29,486 nt of DNA from a virus: IMG/VR virus record IMGVR_UViG_3300042503_000164, positions 1 to 29,486 of that record, one strand, 5' to 3'. A model generated the notes under the pieces. It was not told the origin of the DNA. It did not search any database and saw only the letters and a list, made by a program, of their open reading frames with translations. Made by a program: the position numbers and the translations under genes. Below are positions 17,978-25,118 of the stretch, piece by piece; within the stretch, counting starts at the first letter, position 1; each line of letters opens with the position of its first letter.

Positions 17978-20181
17978 TACTGCATAACTCCACCAAGGCG
18001 CGGTCTGCGCAGCCCTGCAATTGTCCGTGACTCTGCCGCAGCGATGATGGCTGGAGCAGCCTCAAGGATGCCTTGTTGCACTTGAGCGCGAACTGCTGCT
18101 GGATCGCTTGAGCCACGGGCGTCTACGCTGATGTTGAAGCTGCTTCCGCCGCCACCACCACGCATGTTGTGGTTTGGAATAATTGTGCCATTGCCGCTAG
18201 GAACAAATAGTTCTGGGCCGCGTTCGCCGACCATATATGGGGTGTTATTGGCTACAGAGCCACCTCGCGCCCTTAATGTAAGTGGCCTAAAATTGCCTGG
18301 GCTACTCATACCGATGTTCCCAAAGCCGCTGGCAGAACTAGGTGCAGCAGTTGCTCCAGCACCTAGCGCACCACTAATAATGCCAACAATCTTTTGTACA
18401 ACAAACAGCTTCCACAACTGGTCAATAACTGCGCCAATAATGCTTTTCATGGATTCCTTAAACGACATAGCACCAGTTATCATGCCCTTAAATGAGTCTG
18501 ATACAGCCATACCAATTGATTCAAATGAGTTCTTTATTTCCTCATTCTTTTCTCTGATTCTGGCATCATCCATTGCTTTGCTTAATCTGCCAATAGCCTC
18601 CCTAGCAGCATCAGCGCCCACTCCAGCGGCCTCGCCAGTTTCCGCGCTTAGTGCATCAAGCACAGCCTTTGCCGCAGCCTGGTCCTGCTCAAACTGCGTC
18701 ATGCCAGTATGAAGGTTTTCATACTTCTTAATAAGGGTATCTATCGGGCCAGTAGCAGTAGCCTTGATTGCATTCATAAAGCCGATCTGAAGATCGCCCG
18801 TCATTTTTTCACTTTTTTGAATGTTTTCGTATTGCGCTTCTAGGTCACGAAGTTTGCTTATGTAATCTGGCAGCGCCTTTGTCGTTAGGTCGTTTGTTGA
18901 CTTTTTAAACTTCTCAACATTGTCATTGGCTTCTTTGAACTGCTTCAAATAATCTTCTGCCGGATTCTTTGCGTCACCAAATGCATCTGTAACAGCGACA
19001 AGTTTGGTTTCAAATTCGGCTAAAGTTAAATTGCCAGCTTCAAACTCTGCGATAATAGCTTTTTGAGCAGCGCGCAGTTTATCAGTCTCAGAAACAACCT
19101 TTGGCTTTCGCTCCCTTTTGTTGTCTGGCTTTAAAAGTCCTGCGGCAACAGAACCCTGATTAACTGATTGCTCCAGCTTTGGAATTAAGGCTTCCAACGC
19201 CGCTCCAGACGTTCCACTAAGCAGGGCTTGCTGCAACTCTGTCTTTTTAAACCTAGTACCTCTAAGGTCTAACTTATCAATTCTTCGGAAAAGTTTCTCA
19301 ATTTCCTTATCAGCGCCAGCCACGCCTTTTTGAGCGTTTGCCATTGCCTTTTCAACGTCAGTTGAAAACTTAACAAGATCAGCCCTGTTTTTGTCAATCT
19401 CATCCATACCGCCAGTATAACCCGGTAATATACCACCAGCCGACCCCAAGCCCTCTGAGTAAAACCCAGTCGCAATTAGACCAAGTTTGTCTGTTAAGGT
19501 GTTTAAAAAACCAACCCTTTGGATTTGGTTGTTCAGCGAAGTTAACGATGCCTTTTGCTCCGCTGCCGTTGCTTTTAGATTTTCAATCTTAGCAAGCGTG
19601 TTAAGGCGCGTTTCAAGTGTGTTACTTTTTATCTTTCCGCTCGTCATGTCGAACATGTCGCCAAGGGCAGACTGCCCTGAACTTAATGCAGAAGAAGCAA
19701 TTTCCAGTTGGGCGGCAGCTTTTTCACCAGCCATTAGCTTTTCTACAAAGAAGCTAACAGCCATTGCTGCGCCAATGACAAGAGCACCCCAAGGCCCAGC
19801 AAGGAACGAACCAATCCTACCAGCCACGCCGCCCATCATGGACATGGCGTAGCCAAGTTGGCCTATCTGCTGATTAAACGCCTGTAGTGGACTCGCGCCA
19901 GTTGATACACTGGTTGCAAAGTCATTAAGCTGCATACCAGCTTGCTGGACACCTTGGCGGTGATTACGGATTGCCTTAGAGGCTTCGTCAAGCCCCTTTC
20001 CAGATTTTCTGGCTGCCCCCTCAACTGCGCCCATGCCAGCAGCAAGAGGGCCATTAGCAGCCCTTAGCGCGTCCATTTCCCTGCGAAGACCGTCAACGGC
20101 GGCAGTCAGCTTTTTAAGTTCATTCTGCCCAGTAACCTGAGCGGCAAACAAATACTCAATTTTTTGGTTTTGGGCCGCCAC
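17977..20181 (-). CDS. Tape measure protein
   Basis: 734 residues. GTG start with AAAGG 7 bases upstream. The N-terminus (IEYLFAAQVTGQNELKKLTAAVDGLRREM) and the following helical region are standard for tape measures, followed by a hydrophobic segment (about 122-150, GSFLAGPWGALVIGAAMAVSFF), long coiled coils and another hydrophobic stretch (LWKLFVVQKIVGIISGALGAG). The C-terminal SVANNTPYMVGERGPELFVP is a tail tape measure signature. The protein sets tail length, is packed in the tube lumen and later aids DNA passage. By the usual relation of about 1.5 angstrom per residue, the tail should be near 110 nm. It follows the frameshifted chaperone gene, overlapping its extension by 26 bases. Confidence 0.95.
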   Translation of the reverse strand: MAAQNQKIEYLFAAQVTGQNELKKLTAAVDGLRREMDALRAANGPLAAGMGAVEGAARKSGKGLDEASKAIRNHRQGVQQAGMQLNDFATSVSTGASPLQAFNQQIGQLGYAMSMMGGVAGRIGSFLAGPWGALVIGAAMAVSFFVEKLMAGEKAAAQLEIASSALSSGQSALGDMFDMTSGKIKSNTLETRLNTLAKIENLKATAAEQKASLTSLNNQIQRVGFLNTLTDKLGLIATGFYSEGLGSAGGILPGYTGGMDEIDKNRADLVKFSTDVEKAMANAQKGVAGADKEIEKLFRRIDKLDLRGTRFKKTELQQALLSGTSGAALEALIPKLEQSVNQGSVAAGLLKPDNKRERKPKVVSETDKLRAAQKAIIAEFEAGNLTLAEFETKLVAVTDAFGDAKNPAEDYLKQFKEANDNVEKFKKSTNDLTTKALPDYISKLRDLEAQYENIQKSEKMTGDLQIGFMNAIKATATGPIDTLIKKYENLHTGMTQFEQDQAAAKAVLDALSAETGEAAGVGADAAREAIGRLSKAMDDARIREKNEEIKNSFESIGMAVSDSFKGMITGAMSFKESMKSIIGAVIDQLWKLFVVQKIVGIISGALGAGATAAPSSASGFGNIGMSSPGNFRPLTLRARGGSVANNTPYMVGERGPELFVPSGNGTIIPNHNMRGGGGGSSFNISVDARGSSDPAAVRAQVQQGILEAAPAIIAAAESRTIAGLRRPRLGGVMQ

Positions 20182-20323
20182 GCTTTTGCCTTTCTTCGCT
20201 CAGGTTAAAATAAGCGACCCATTCATTATACTCTTCAATTGAAACAAGTTCAATCTCTGCAATGGTTTTGCCGAGCCGATCCGCTAGGGTAATTAAATTA
20301 TACCTAAACGGATCGTCCCTTAG
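20156..20323 (-). CDS. Frameshift extension (T domain) of tail chaperone
   Basis: Read in the -1 frame after the slippery site at 20323-20329. It has no start of its own and adds 55 residues, LRDDPFRYNLITLADRLG, KTIAEIELVSIEEYNEWVAYF, then NLSEERQKRGGPKPKN, to the 112-residue G protein, giving about 167 residues. The EYNEWVAYF block (E-x-x-x-W-x-A-Y-F) is the typical end of GT-type tail chaperones. The stop at 20156-20158 lies inside the tape measure gene, as usual for this junction. The long form is expected to bind tape measure and tail tube subunits during assembly. Confidence 0.88.
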   Translation of the reverse strand, partial: LRDDPFRYNLITLADRLGKTIAEIELVSIEEYNEWVAYFNLSEERQKRGGPKPKN

Positions 20324-20329
20324 TTTTTT
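20277..20329 (-). promoter_or_regulatory. -1 ribosomal frameshift site with stem-loop
   Basis: The heptamer A-AAA-AAC (20323-20329) stands in the correct phase for tandem slippage and is followed at once by the zero-frame TAA stop. Seven bases downstream, CGATCCG (20309-20315 on the coding strand) pairs perfectly with CGGATCG (20277-20283); the enclosed 25 bases can add a short UAGG/CCUA helix. Slippery site, spacer and stimulator all match known -1 frameshift signals. Confidence 0.9.
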
Positions 20330-20658
20330 TCCTGCTCCTCAACGCTTTCACCGCTCATAAATGCAGCGGCAACCGTCGAAATCACAGACACTTCTTCGCG
20401 CATTAGAACAGCTTTGTCCTCAAGCGTAAATAGCTTTTCACCCTGACCATTTTCAGCTTTAAGAATGATAAGGTCAACCATTGCATCAAATGATGTGTCG
20501 CTCAGAAACTTAGGATGCTTGCGCTGAATGCGGTTCAGTTCACCAGCAAGCAGAGGGCCGTAATAGACCTTCTCTGGCTTGCCCTCATCACCCCACTCTG
20601 CAACGTCAATGTGACGCTTATTCGATGTTCGCTCTGCAATACGCTTGGCAATACTCAT
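20320..20658 (-). CDS. Tail assembly chaperone, G form
   Basis: 112 residues ending at the TAA just after the slippery heptamer. It starts MSIAKRIAERTSNKRHIDV and has YYGPLLAGELNRIQRKHPKF, then FDAMVDLIILKAENGQG and LFTLEDKAVLMREEVSVIS, a helical pattern typical of lambda G-like chaperones encoded between tail tube and tape measure. It ends with an acidic stretch (ESVEEQEKN). An AAGGAT site precedes the ATG. Most ribosomes should yield this short form and a minority the GT fusion, the ratio being important for tail assembly in lambda. The protein is not expected in the finished virion. Confidence 0.88.
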   Translation of the reverse strand: MSIAKRIAERTSNKRHIDVAEWGDEGKPEKVYYGPLLAGELNRIQRKHPKFLSDTSFDAMVDLIILKAENGQGEKLFTLEDKAVLMREEVSVISTVAAAFMSGESVEEQEKN

Positions 20659-20674
20659 ATTAATATCCTTCTAA

Positions 20675-21067
20675 TTATACAGCCGCGCTGGTCAAAGCCC
20701 CTGTTCCTTGAACAGTGATAGTGGATTCTACCATACCATCGAAGCTGCCTGTGATGGTCTTGCCAGTAACAATGGCTTGACCTGTGTAATAAACGTCAGT
20801 GGAAACTGCACCTTCTGGGTAAAAGCGGATAGCCACTTCAGCGCCAGGGATTAATGCGCCTTGGCCCGTGGTGTCTGTTTCGTCCCAGAACACATCAACC
20901 GAACCAGACCAACCTTTCAAAGTAGTCTTAAACGTGCGATAGCTATCGCCCATTGAAGTATCTTCAACAGTATCCGCAGTTTCCTCAACCGAGTACGAAC
21001 GAATTTCAAGCACGTTGTTGGTCGAGCCAACGCGAACTGTGCCTTCTGAACCAGTATGGGTAGCCAT
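20675..21067 (-). CDS. Major tail tube protein, copy 2
   Basis: 130 residues, beta-rich, starting MATHTGSEGTVRVGST. It contains RSYSVEETADTVEDTSMGDS, FKTTLKGWSGSVDVFWDETD, and TGKTITGSFDGMVESTITVQ. The length and pattern fit short tail tube proteins of siphoviruses (phage tail tube fold). It is about three quarters identical to the product of the gene 9 bases upstream, so the two form a tandem duplication. The differences cluster at residues 11-20 and in the segment ALIPGAEVAIRFYPEGAVS. An AAGGAT site precedes the start. Both copies look intact, so both may be in the tail. Confidence 0.88.
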   Translation of the reverse strand: MATHTGSEGTVRVGSTNNVLEIRSYSVEETADTVEDTSMGDSYRTFKTTLKGWSGSVDVFWDETDTTGQGALIPGAEVAIRFYPEGAVSTDVYYTGQAIVTGKTITGSFDGMVESTITVQGTGALTSAAV

Positions 21068-21076
21068 GTCTTATCC

Positions 21077-21475
21077 TTACGCCAGTGTTGCTTCAGTCAA
21101 AGCACCAGTGCCTTGAAGCGTGATTGTCGATTCCACCATGCCGTCAAAGCTGCCCGTGATGGTCTTTCCTGTCACAGTCGCTGTTCCGGTATAATACTTT
21201 TCAGACACGCCAGCCGACGCACCTTCTGGAAATACGCTGATCGTGACCTGAGCACCCACTACAAGAGCAACCTGACCGTTTGTGTCAGTCTCATCCCAGA
21301 ATACGTCAACAGAGCCAGACCAGCCCTTCAGAGTCGTTTTAAAGCTACGATAGCTATCACCCATCGAAGTATCTTCAACAGTGTCAGCGGTTTCTTCCAA
21401 AGAGTAGGAGCGAATCTCTGCGATGGTGTTCGCACCAACTTTAAGCGTTCCCTCTGAACCAGTATGCGTAGCCAT
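21077..21475 (-). CDS. Major tail tube protein, copy 1
   Basis: 132 residues, paralogous to the downstream copy: MATHTGSEGTLKVGANTIAE, RSYSLEETADTVEDTSMGDS, FKTTLKGWSGSVDVFWDETD, then VVGAQVTISVFPEGASAGVS and GSFDGMVESTITLQ. It should polymerise into the tail tube around the tape measure. The ATG overlaps the stop of the 48-residue gene (TAATG). The two copies keep the same strands but differ in a loop region and at the C-terminus (EATLA against SAAV), which suggests divergence rather than recent copying. Which copy dominates in the virion cannot be told from sequence. Confidence 0.88.
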   Translation of the reverse strand: MATHTGSEGTLKVGANTIAEIRSYSLEETADTVEDTSMGDSYRSFKTTLKGWSGSVDVFWDETDTNGQVALVVGAQVTISVFPEGASAGVSEKYYTGTATVTGKTITGSFDGMVESTITLQGTGALTEATLA

Positions 21476-21621
21476 TATTCAGACTCCTCGACTTTCTCTG
21501 CTTGAACCTTTGGCTTTGCAGCCTTCTTTACATCCCAACCCTTAGATTGGTAATTTTCCAGATCAACCTCACAAGCGAGTATTTCATCGCCTTGGGCGTT
21601 GTAAATTTTGACCATCTTCAT
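21475..21621 (-). CDS. Small tail-region protein, 48 aa
   Basis: Short gene joined at both ends: its ATG overlaps the previous stop (ATGA) and its stop overlaps the tail tube start (TAATG). The product is MKMVKIYNAQGDEILACEVD, then LENYQSKGWDVKKA and a Lys/Glu-rich tail (KPKVQAEKVEESE). The YQSKGW segment is typical of small proteins in head-tail regions where a short domain of the form 'Y-x-x-x-G-W' precedes a charged tail. The perfect fit between two structural genes supports a real gene. Function unknown; perhaps assembly or tube decoration. Confidence 0.75.
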   Translation of the reverse strand: MKMVKIYNAQGDEILACEVDLENYQSKGWDVKKAAKPKVQAEKVEESE

Positions 21622-22061
21622 CGCGGTGTCTCCAGATCAGCAAGCAGCGTAACATATTGGACTGCGTAAGACAACCGTGCATTAGCAACTGGCTTCTCGC
21701 CTTCAACATTAATGTCAACGTCAGACTCAGATAGAATACAGCTTTTCACTAATCCTGACAACTGGAAATCAGAACCAATCGCATCCTCAATCAAAACACA
21801 AGCATCATCTATCTGGTTTATGATTGTTGAACTTTGGCCCTTAATAAAAATCTCTACAAAAACTTGCAGTGATCCCATAGATGTTTTTGTTCCTATGGTC
21901 GCCAGAGAATTAGTTTGTCTGTTTGTGTATATCACAGCCGCTGGAAGTTTCTCATCATCCAATGCGTAGGATCGCATCTTGTACACGCGCCCAGAAAAGA
22001 AAGGCAAAGCGCCTATGATGTCAGCGATTCGGTCGCGTATCTGATTATTAATGTGCGACAT
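21618..22061 (-). CDS. Tail terminator-like protein, copy 2
   Basis: 147 residues, MSHINNQIRDRIADIIGALP start, RVYKMRSYALDDEKLPAAVIYT, TSMGSLQVFVEIFIKGQ and FQLSGLVKSCILSESDVDIN. The alternating beta/alpha pattern and position between the head-tail joining gene and the tail tube fit the lambda U-type tail terminator, a ring protein that caps the tube at the head-proximal end. It is a clear paralogue of the gene just upstream. The start overlaps that gene's stop (TAATG). Assignment as terminator comes from gene order and general pattern. Confidence 0.78.
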   Translation of the reverse strand: MSHINNQIRDRIADIIGALPFFSGRVYKMRSYALDDEKLPAAVIYTNRQTNSLATIGTKTSMGSLQVFVEIFIKGQSSTIINQIDDACVLIEDAIGSDFQLSGLVKSCILSESDVDINVEGEKPVANARLSYAVQYVTLLADLETPR

Positions 22062-22576
22062 TAGATAGACACCTGGCAGTTATTGATGGCGGTCATGTAC
22101 TTAACGTCAAAGATCATTTTGCCAGTGCCAATTGCCTTTTCGCCAGTTGTATTGACGCTGAAATCTGATTGCGTCAGCACACAGCTTTTGACAAGTCCTG
22201 AAAAGCTATAGTCAGCTTCGATTGCGCCATTCAATTCAGCGCAGAAAGCCTCTATGTTTTCAAAGATGTCTAGGCTTGATCCTTTGTTAATTACATCAAC
22301 CCTTAATTCAAGGTTGTGTGACAAAGTGCGACTGCCGATAGTGGCAAGGTTCGTTACATCATTTGTCGTGTAAACAATCAGTGCCGGAAGCTGTGCATCA
22401 TCAAGCGCATATTTACGAAACTTGTACAATGTACCTGTGGCAAGCAAACCACCAGCTTGCCTAGTAGCAAGTTCAACATTGAATCGGTCCAGAATTACAA
22501 TCCCGAACCTGTCGTAGATAAAGTTTACCAGCAGGGTAGCAGCATAATCTCTGATCTGTTGCCGAACGTGGCTCAT
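22061..22576 (-). CDS. Tail terminator-like protein, copy 1
   Basis: 171 residues. MSHVRQQIRDYAATLLVNFI, then an insert of about 24 residues absent from the paralogue (DRFGIVILDRFNVELATRQA), then LYKFRKYALDDAQLPALIVYT, LATIGSRTLSHNLELRVDVI and FSGLVKSCVLTQSDFSVNTTGE. The shared blocks (YALDD-x-x-LPA, SGLVKSC) show common descent with the gene at 21618-22061. One copy probably acts as tail terminator; the other may form a second ring, replace it, or act as head-tail connector. It lies one base from the preceding gene. Confidence 0.78.
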   Translation of the reverse strand: MSHVRQQIRDYAATLLVNFIYDRFGIVILDRFNVELATRQAGGLLATGTLYKFRKYALDDAQLPALIVYTTNDVTNLATIGSRTLSHNLELRVDVINKGSSLDIFENIEAFCAELNGAIEADYSFSGLVKSCVLTQSDFSVNTTGEKAIGTGKMIFDVKYMTAINNCQVSI

Positions 22577-22577
22577 G

Positions 22578-22889
22578 CTACACCTTTTCGAGAATAAGGG
22601 TACTTACGCCAGTTCCATCCGTCAAAACAACCCGCACGTTATAAGTTACAGAGCGAATGATTATTTCATCGCCATCAGCGGCCAAAGGCACATCAGTAGT
22701 GCGGCAAACAAACTGCGGCGATGGGATTGTAATCTCCATCAGGTCTGTTGCGCCACGGCTGGCTTGCGGGGCATCAAATATGCCGTTCACAGAAGCGGCA
22801 CTGCCACCTACTCTTGTGTAAGTGGCAGTGTCTGCAAAATCATCGACTTCAAAGAAATCGAGAATATCATCTGCGCTCTCAATCCCCAT
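22578..22889 (-). CDS. Head-tail joining protein, gpFII-like
   Basis: 103 residues, beta-rich. MGIESADDILDFFEVDDFAD, then ASVNGIFDAPQASRGATDLM and QFVCRTTDVPLAADGDEIII with VTYNVRVVLTDGTGVSTLIL at the end. The acidic helical start and ADGD-x-I-x-x-R-x-x-x-Y-x-V block follow the pattern of lambda FII-type joining proteins, which form a ring under the portal. It lies between capsid and tail terminator genes as expected. It overlaps the preceding gene by 11 bases. Confidence 0.78.
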   Translation of the reverse strand: MGIESADDILDFFEVDDFADTATYTRVGGSAASVNGIFDAPQASRGATDLMEITIPSPQFVCRTTDVPLAADGDEIIIRSVTYNVRVVLTDGTGVSTLILEKV

Positions 22890-23112
22890 TCTTGGAACTG
22901 CGCTTAATCACAGGATCGCGATTTTCTATTTCTGTGGCTACAGGATCACGATGTTCAACCTTTGGGGCTTCAGCCACACGGACTTCCTCAAAGATTTCGA
23001 TTTTTTTATGAGCGATAAGCACCAAAGCCTCGCTGTGTGGAAGGGTAACAACATCACCCACGTTCAGTGGGCCTTGCGATGTTATTACGCCACGGATGCA
23101 CTTGTATTGCAT
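22879..23112 (-). CDS. Small head-region protein, 77 aa
   Basis: The frame is open further upstream to 23169, but ATG 23112 has GGAG 6 bases before it, and the extra stretch lies in the hairpin after the capsid gene. The product starts MQYKCIRGVITSQGPLNVGD, with VVTLPHSEALVLIAHKKIEI, and ends in a charged tail with the near repeats EHRDPVATEI and ENRDPVIKR. It may be a small beta-barrel of head-completion type. No family recognised. Location directly after capsid suggests a virion decoration or assembly role. Confidence 0.7.
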   Translation of the reverse strand: MQYKCIRGVITSQGPLNVGDVVTLPHSEALVLIAHKKIEIFEEVRVAEAPKVEHRDPVATEIENRDPVIKRSSKNGD

Positions 23113-23120
23113 ATCATTCT

Positions 23121-23164
23121 CCAAAGAAGTCGGGGACCGAGATGACTTCCAAATCCCAGTCCCC
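23121..23164 (-). terminator. Strong hairpin after capsid gene (attenuator)
   Basis: In the minus-strand transcript, GGGGACUGGGAU (23164-23153) pairs with AUCUCGGUCCCC (23143-23132): 12 bp with two G-U pairs around a 9-base loop, followed by GACUUCUUU. The G-U pairs would be A-C mismatches in the opposite strand, so the structure is built for this transcript. The U-run is imperfect, suggesting partial termination or protection of the capsid mRNA end. Confidence 0.65.
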
Positions 23165-23172
23165 AACATTTC

Positions 23173-24405
23173 TTATACTCCGTCGTTGTTGTATGCGAAC
23201 GACTGTGCGTGGCGAAGTGCAACGTCTACAGTCTGAAGCGCAACAATGCGGACAGTACCAGTGTTAGATGCAGTGTATGGATCAACCGTCAGGTCGAGGC
23301 CACCCCACATACCGATCATGCAGTCAGCAAAGTTACCGAAGTATACGTTACCAGCAGTTCCCTGCTGAGTACGGATTACGTTGTAACCGTTAGCTTGACC
23401 GCCTTCGAGGACGAACATGCCCGAACCAGCGTCCTTGGCTTTAGTCTTCAGGCCGCCGTAAGTGGCTGCGTCTGTGATGTAGGCCAAGTTACCGAACAGA
23501 GCGTTGTCTTCCGCAACAGCAGTTTCCAAAGCAACCATTTCAGCAAAGGTTGGTACAGCAGCAGCAAAGCTGGTTGGCTTATTGACGCCCGAAGTAGCCA
23601 AGATACCAGTTGGCTGACCGGACAAGCCAGTGCCTTCCAATGCGCCCTTGTCGATTGCCAAGGCCAGAGCCTGTGTCAAATCGTCGCGGACCAACTGCTC
23701 AATGGCAGGAGTCGATTGAAGGATCAACTGACGGGTCATGTCGGTGAATGCACCAATGTTCTTTGGCGTCATCGACACTGTGCCGAAGGTTGGTTCTGAT
23801 TCAGAAGCAGCGCCACCTTCGGTGCTGATCCAGCCAGAAGCAGATGCAGCAGTCTTCTTAGGGATTGCTACGTTGCCAACAAGACCTGGGAGCATACGCG
23901 CACCAGCTTGCATTACCGACGATGCGTTACGCAGAACGTCGATGAACTCGTTAGCAAGCAAGTTCGTTGCTACGATTTCGTTGTCATCGCTGGTGTTCAG
24001 GTCACGCTTCCAGACGCCGAGAATGTCGGTTGGGAGCATAACGCCCTGTGCGCCACGGCCATAACGCTGTGCAGCGGCATCCGAAACTTCAAACTCGAAT
24101 GCAGCGGCTTCGCGAAGGCGACGGTCACTTGGGTTTGCAAGAGAAGCAATCGCACGAACAACCGAGAACTGACGGATTTCTTTCTTCGAAAGACCGATGT
24201 CTTCGTTTGCAAGTGGCTTGTCCGAACCGATTACGTCAAGCAGTTCACCACGGAATTGCTCAATGCTCTTGCCCGAACGGAGGGCGGCATCGCCAAGGTC
24301 ACGCTTGTTGTGACGGGCGGCGAGTTCGATGATTGCGGAGGCGTTACGGGCAGCAGCTTCAGCAGCTTCGGCCCGAACCGCATCCAAGTTTACTTCGTCA
24401 GTCAT
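23173..24405 (-). CDS. Major capsid protein from internal start (alternative)
   Basis: Same frame as the fusion. ATG 24405 (MTDEVNLDAVRAEAAEAA) has an AAGGAA site 7 bases upstream, as good as most gene starts in this operon, and falls exactly at the protease-scaffold border. The 410-residue product would be a normal-sized HK97 capsid with its delta domain. If used, the phage would make excess capsid over protease from one mRNA. Inference from sequence; not shown to be used. Confidence 0.45.
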   Translation of the reverse strand: MTDEVNLDAVRAEAAEAAARNASAIIELAARHNKRDLGDAALRSGKSIEQFRGELLDVIGSDKPLANEDIGLSKKEIRQFSVVRAIASLANPSDRRLREAAAFEFEVSDAAAQRYGRGAQGVMLPTDILGVWKRDLNTSDDNEIVATNLLANEFIDVLRNASSVMQAGARMLPGLVGNVAIPKKTAASASGWISTEGGAASESEPTFGTVSMTPKNIGAFTDMTRQLILQSTPAIEQLVRDDLTQALALAIDKGALEGTGLSGQPTGILATSGVNKPTSFAAAVPTFAEMVALETAVAEDNALFGNLAYITDAATYGGLKTKAKDAGSGMFVLEGGQANGYNVIRTQQGTAGNVYFGNFADCMIGMWGGLDLTVDPYTASNTGTVRIVALQTVDVALRHAQSFAYNNDGV

Positions 24406-25065
24406 TTTGACTTCCTTCTTGATGGATGGTTCAATGGTAGGTTTGGGTTCGAGAGCAGCCGCGCTACGACCCACGCCAACTGACGGGTCAGCAGGGATAG
24501 AAACGACAGATACCTCAAGGGGCGACCAAGAGCGAACAAGGTATTCGTCCTTATTCGTCGTGGATCGCTCCATTTTGTTGACGCGATAGCCCACCGAAAC
24601 ATTCGACCGGATACCATCGACAACGTCCTGAAAAACTTCCTGAGCAAGTGCCGAGCGCCCGAACCTGACTTTGGCTCGAAGAACACGGTCCCCAGAGAGT
24701 TCCACGGATTCAATAACGCCAATCTGACGCTCTGGATCATGGTCCAGAAGCAGTGGCGCACGGCCCGAAGCGACAAAGCCCATATCAATGGCTCCGCTTT
24801 CATGGACCAGTATTTCCTTACCGAATGAGCGATCAACCGCCAGTTCAGAAGAAACAGCTATCTCAACAGTGCGCTTTTTCTCATCAACTGACTTAGCTGA
24901 CATATCCATAGCGCGATGCAGAAGTTCGACAGGGGCTTTGCGCTCTTCCTCAGAAGGCAATTCCTCTTCGTCAACAACTTCCTCGACCATTTCCACTTCA
25001 GGATGATCTTCAGTATCGATTTCTATCTCGACTTTAATTGTAGCGCGTTCTTCAACTTCTGACAT
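23173..25065 (-). CDS. Prohead protease-major capsid fusion protein
   Basis: 630 residues combining two head proteins. Residues 1-45 are acidic. Residues about 50-205 are a HK97-type prohead protease (peptidase S78-like): His109 in PLLLDHDPERQIGVI, Ser157 in RSNVSVGYRV and Glu184 in SPLEVSVVSIPA form the likely catalytic set. Residues about 221-330 are a helical scaffold-like delta domain (AVRAEAAEAAARNASAIIEL). Residues about 330-630 are a HK97-fold capsid (PTDILGVWKRDL, AIPKKTAASASGWISTEGGA, ALEGTGLSGQPTGI, DLTVDPYTASNTGTVRIVA). ATG 25065 has GGAG 6 bases upstream. An internal start at 24405 could give capsid alone. Such fusions exist in other phages; capsid maturation would need cleavage. 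Confidence 0.93.
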   Translation of the reverse strand: MSEVEERATIKVEIEIDTEDHPEVEMVEEVVDEEELPSEEERKAPVELLHRAMDMSAKSVDEKKRTVEIAVSSELAVDRSFGKEILVHESGAIDMGFVASGRAPLLLDHDPERQIGVIESVELSGDRVLRAKVRFGRSALAQEVFQDVVDGIRSNVSVGYRVNKMERSTTNKDEYLVRSWSPLEVSVVSIPADPSVGVGRSAAALEPKPTIEPSIKKEVKMTDEVNLDAVRAEAAEAAARNASAIIELAARHNKRDLGDAALRSGKSIEQFRGELLDVIGSDKPLANEDIGLSKKEIRQFSVVRAIASLANPSDRRLREAAAFEFEVSDAAAQRYGRGAQGVMLPTDILGVWKRDLNTSDDNEIVATNLLANEFIDVLRNASSVMQAGARMLPGLVGNVAIPKKTAASASGWISTEGGAASESEPTFGTVSMTPKNIGAFTDMTRQLILQSTPAIEQLVRDDLTQALALAIDKGALEGTGLSGQPTGILATSGVNKPTSFAAAVPTFAEMVALETAVAEDNALFGNLAYITDAATYGGLKTKAKDAGSGMFVLEGGQANGYNVIRTQQGTAGNVYFGNFADCMIGMWGGLDLTVDPYTASNTGTVRIVALQTVDVALRHAQSFAYNNDGV

Positions 25066-25075
25066 AAATTGCTCC

Positions 25076-25095
25076 AAAAAGCGTTTCAGCGAAAC
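25076..25095 (-). terminator. Weak hairpin before protease-capsid gene
   Basis: GTTTC (25091-25095, coding strand) pairs with GAAAC (25083-25087) around a 3-base loop, followed by GC and five U (25080-25076), in the 53-base gap after the portal gene. A five- to six-pair stem is short for a terminator; it may attenuate slightly or be chance. Confidence 0.28.
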
Positions 25096-25118
25096 AATAA
25101 CACCTAATTAAGAAAGAA

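Noticed and set aside
20156-20323. Sequencing error as the reason for the chaperone frame change
   Set aside because: The slippery heptamer, correct phase, stem at the right distance and stop position are all expected for a real -1 site, so an error is less likely.
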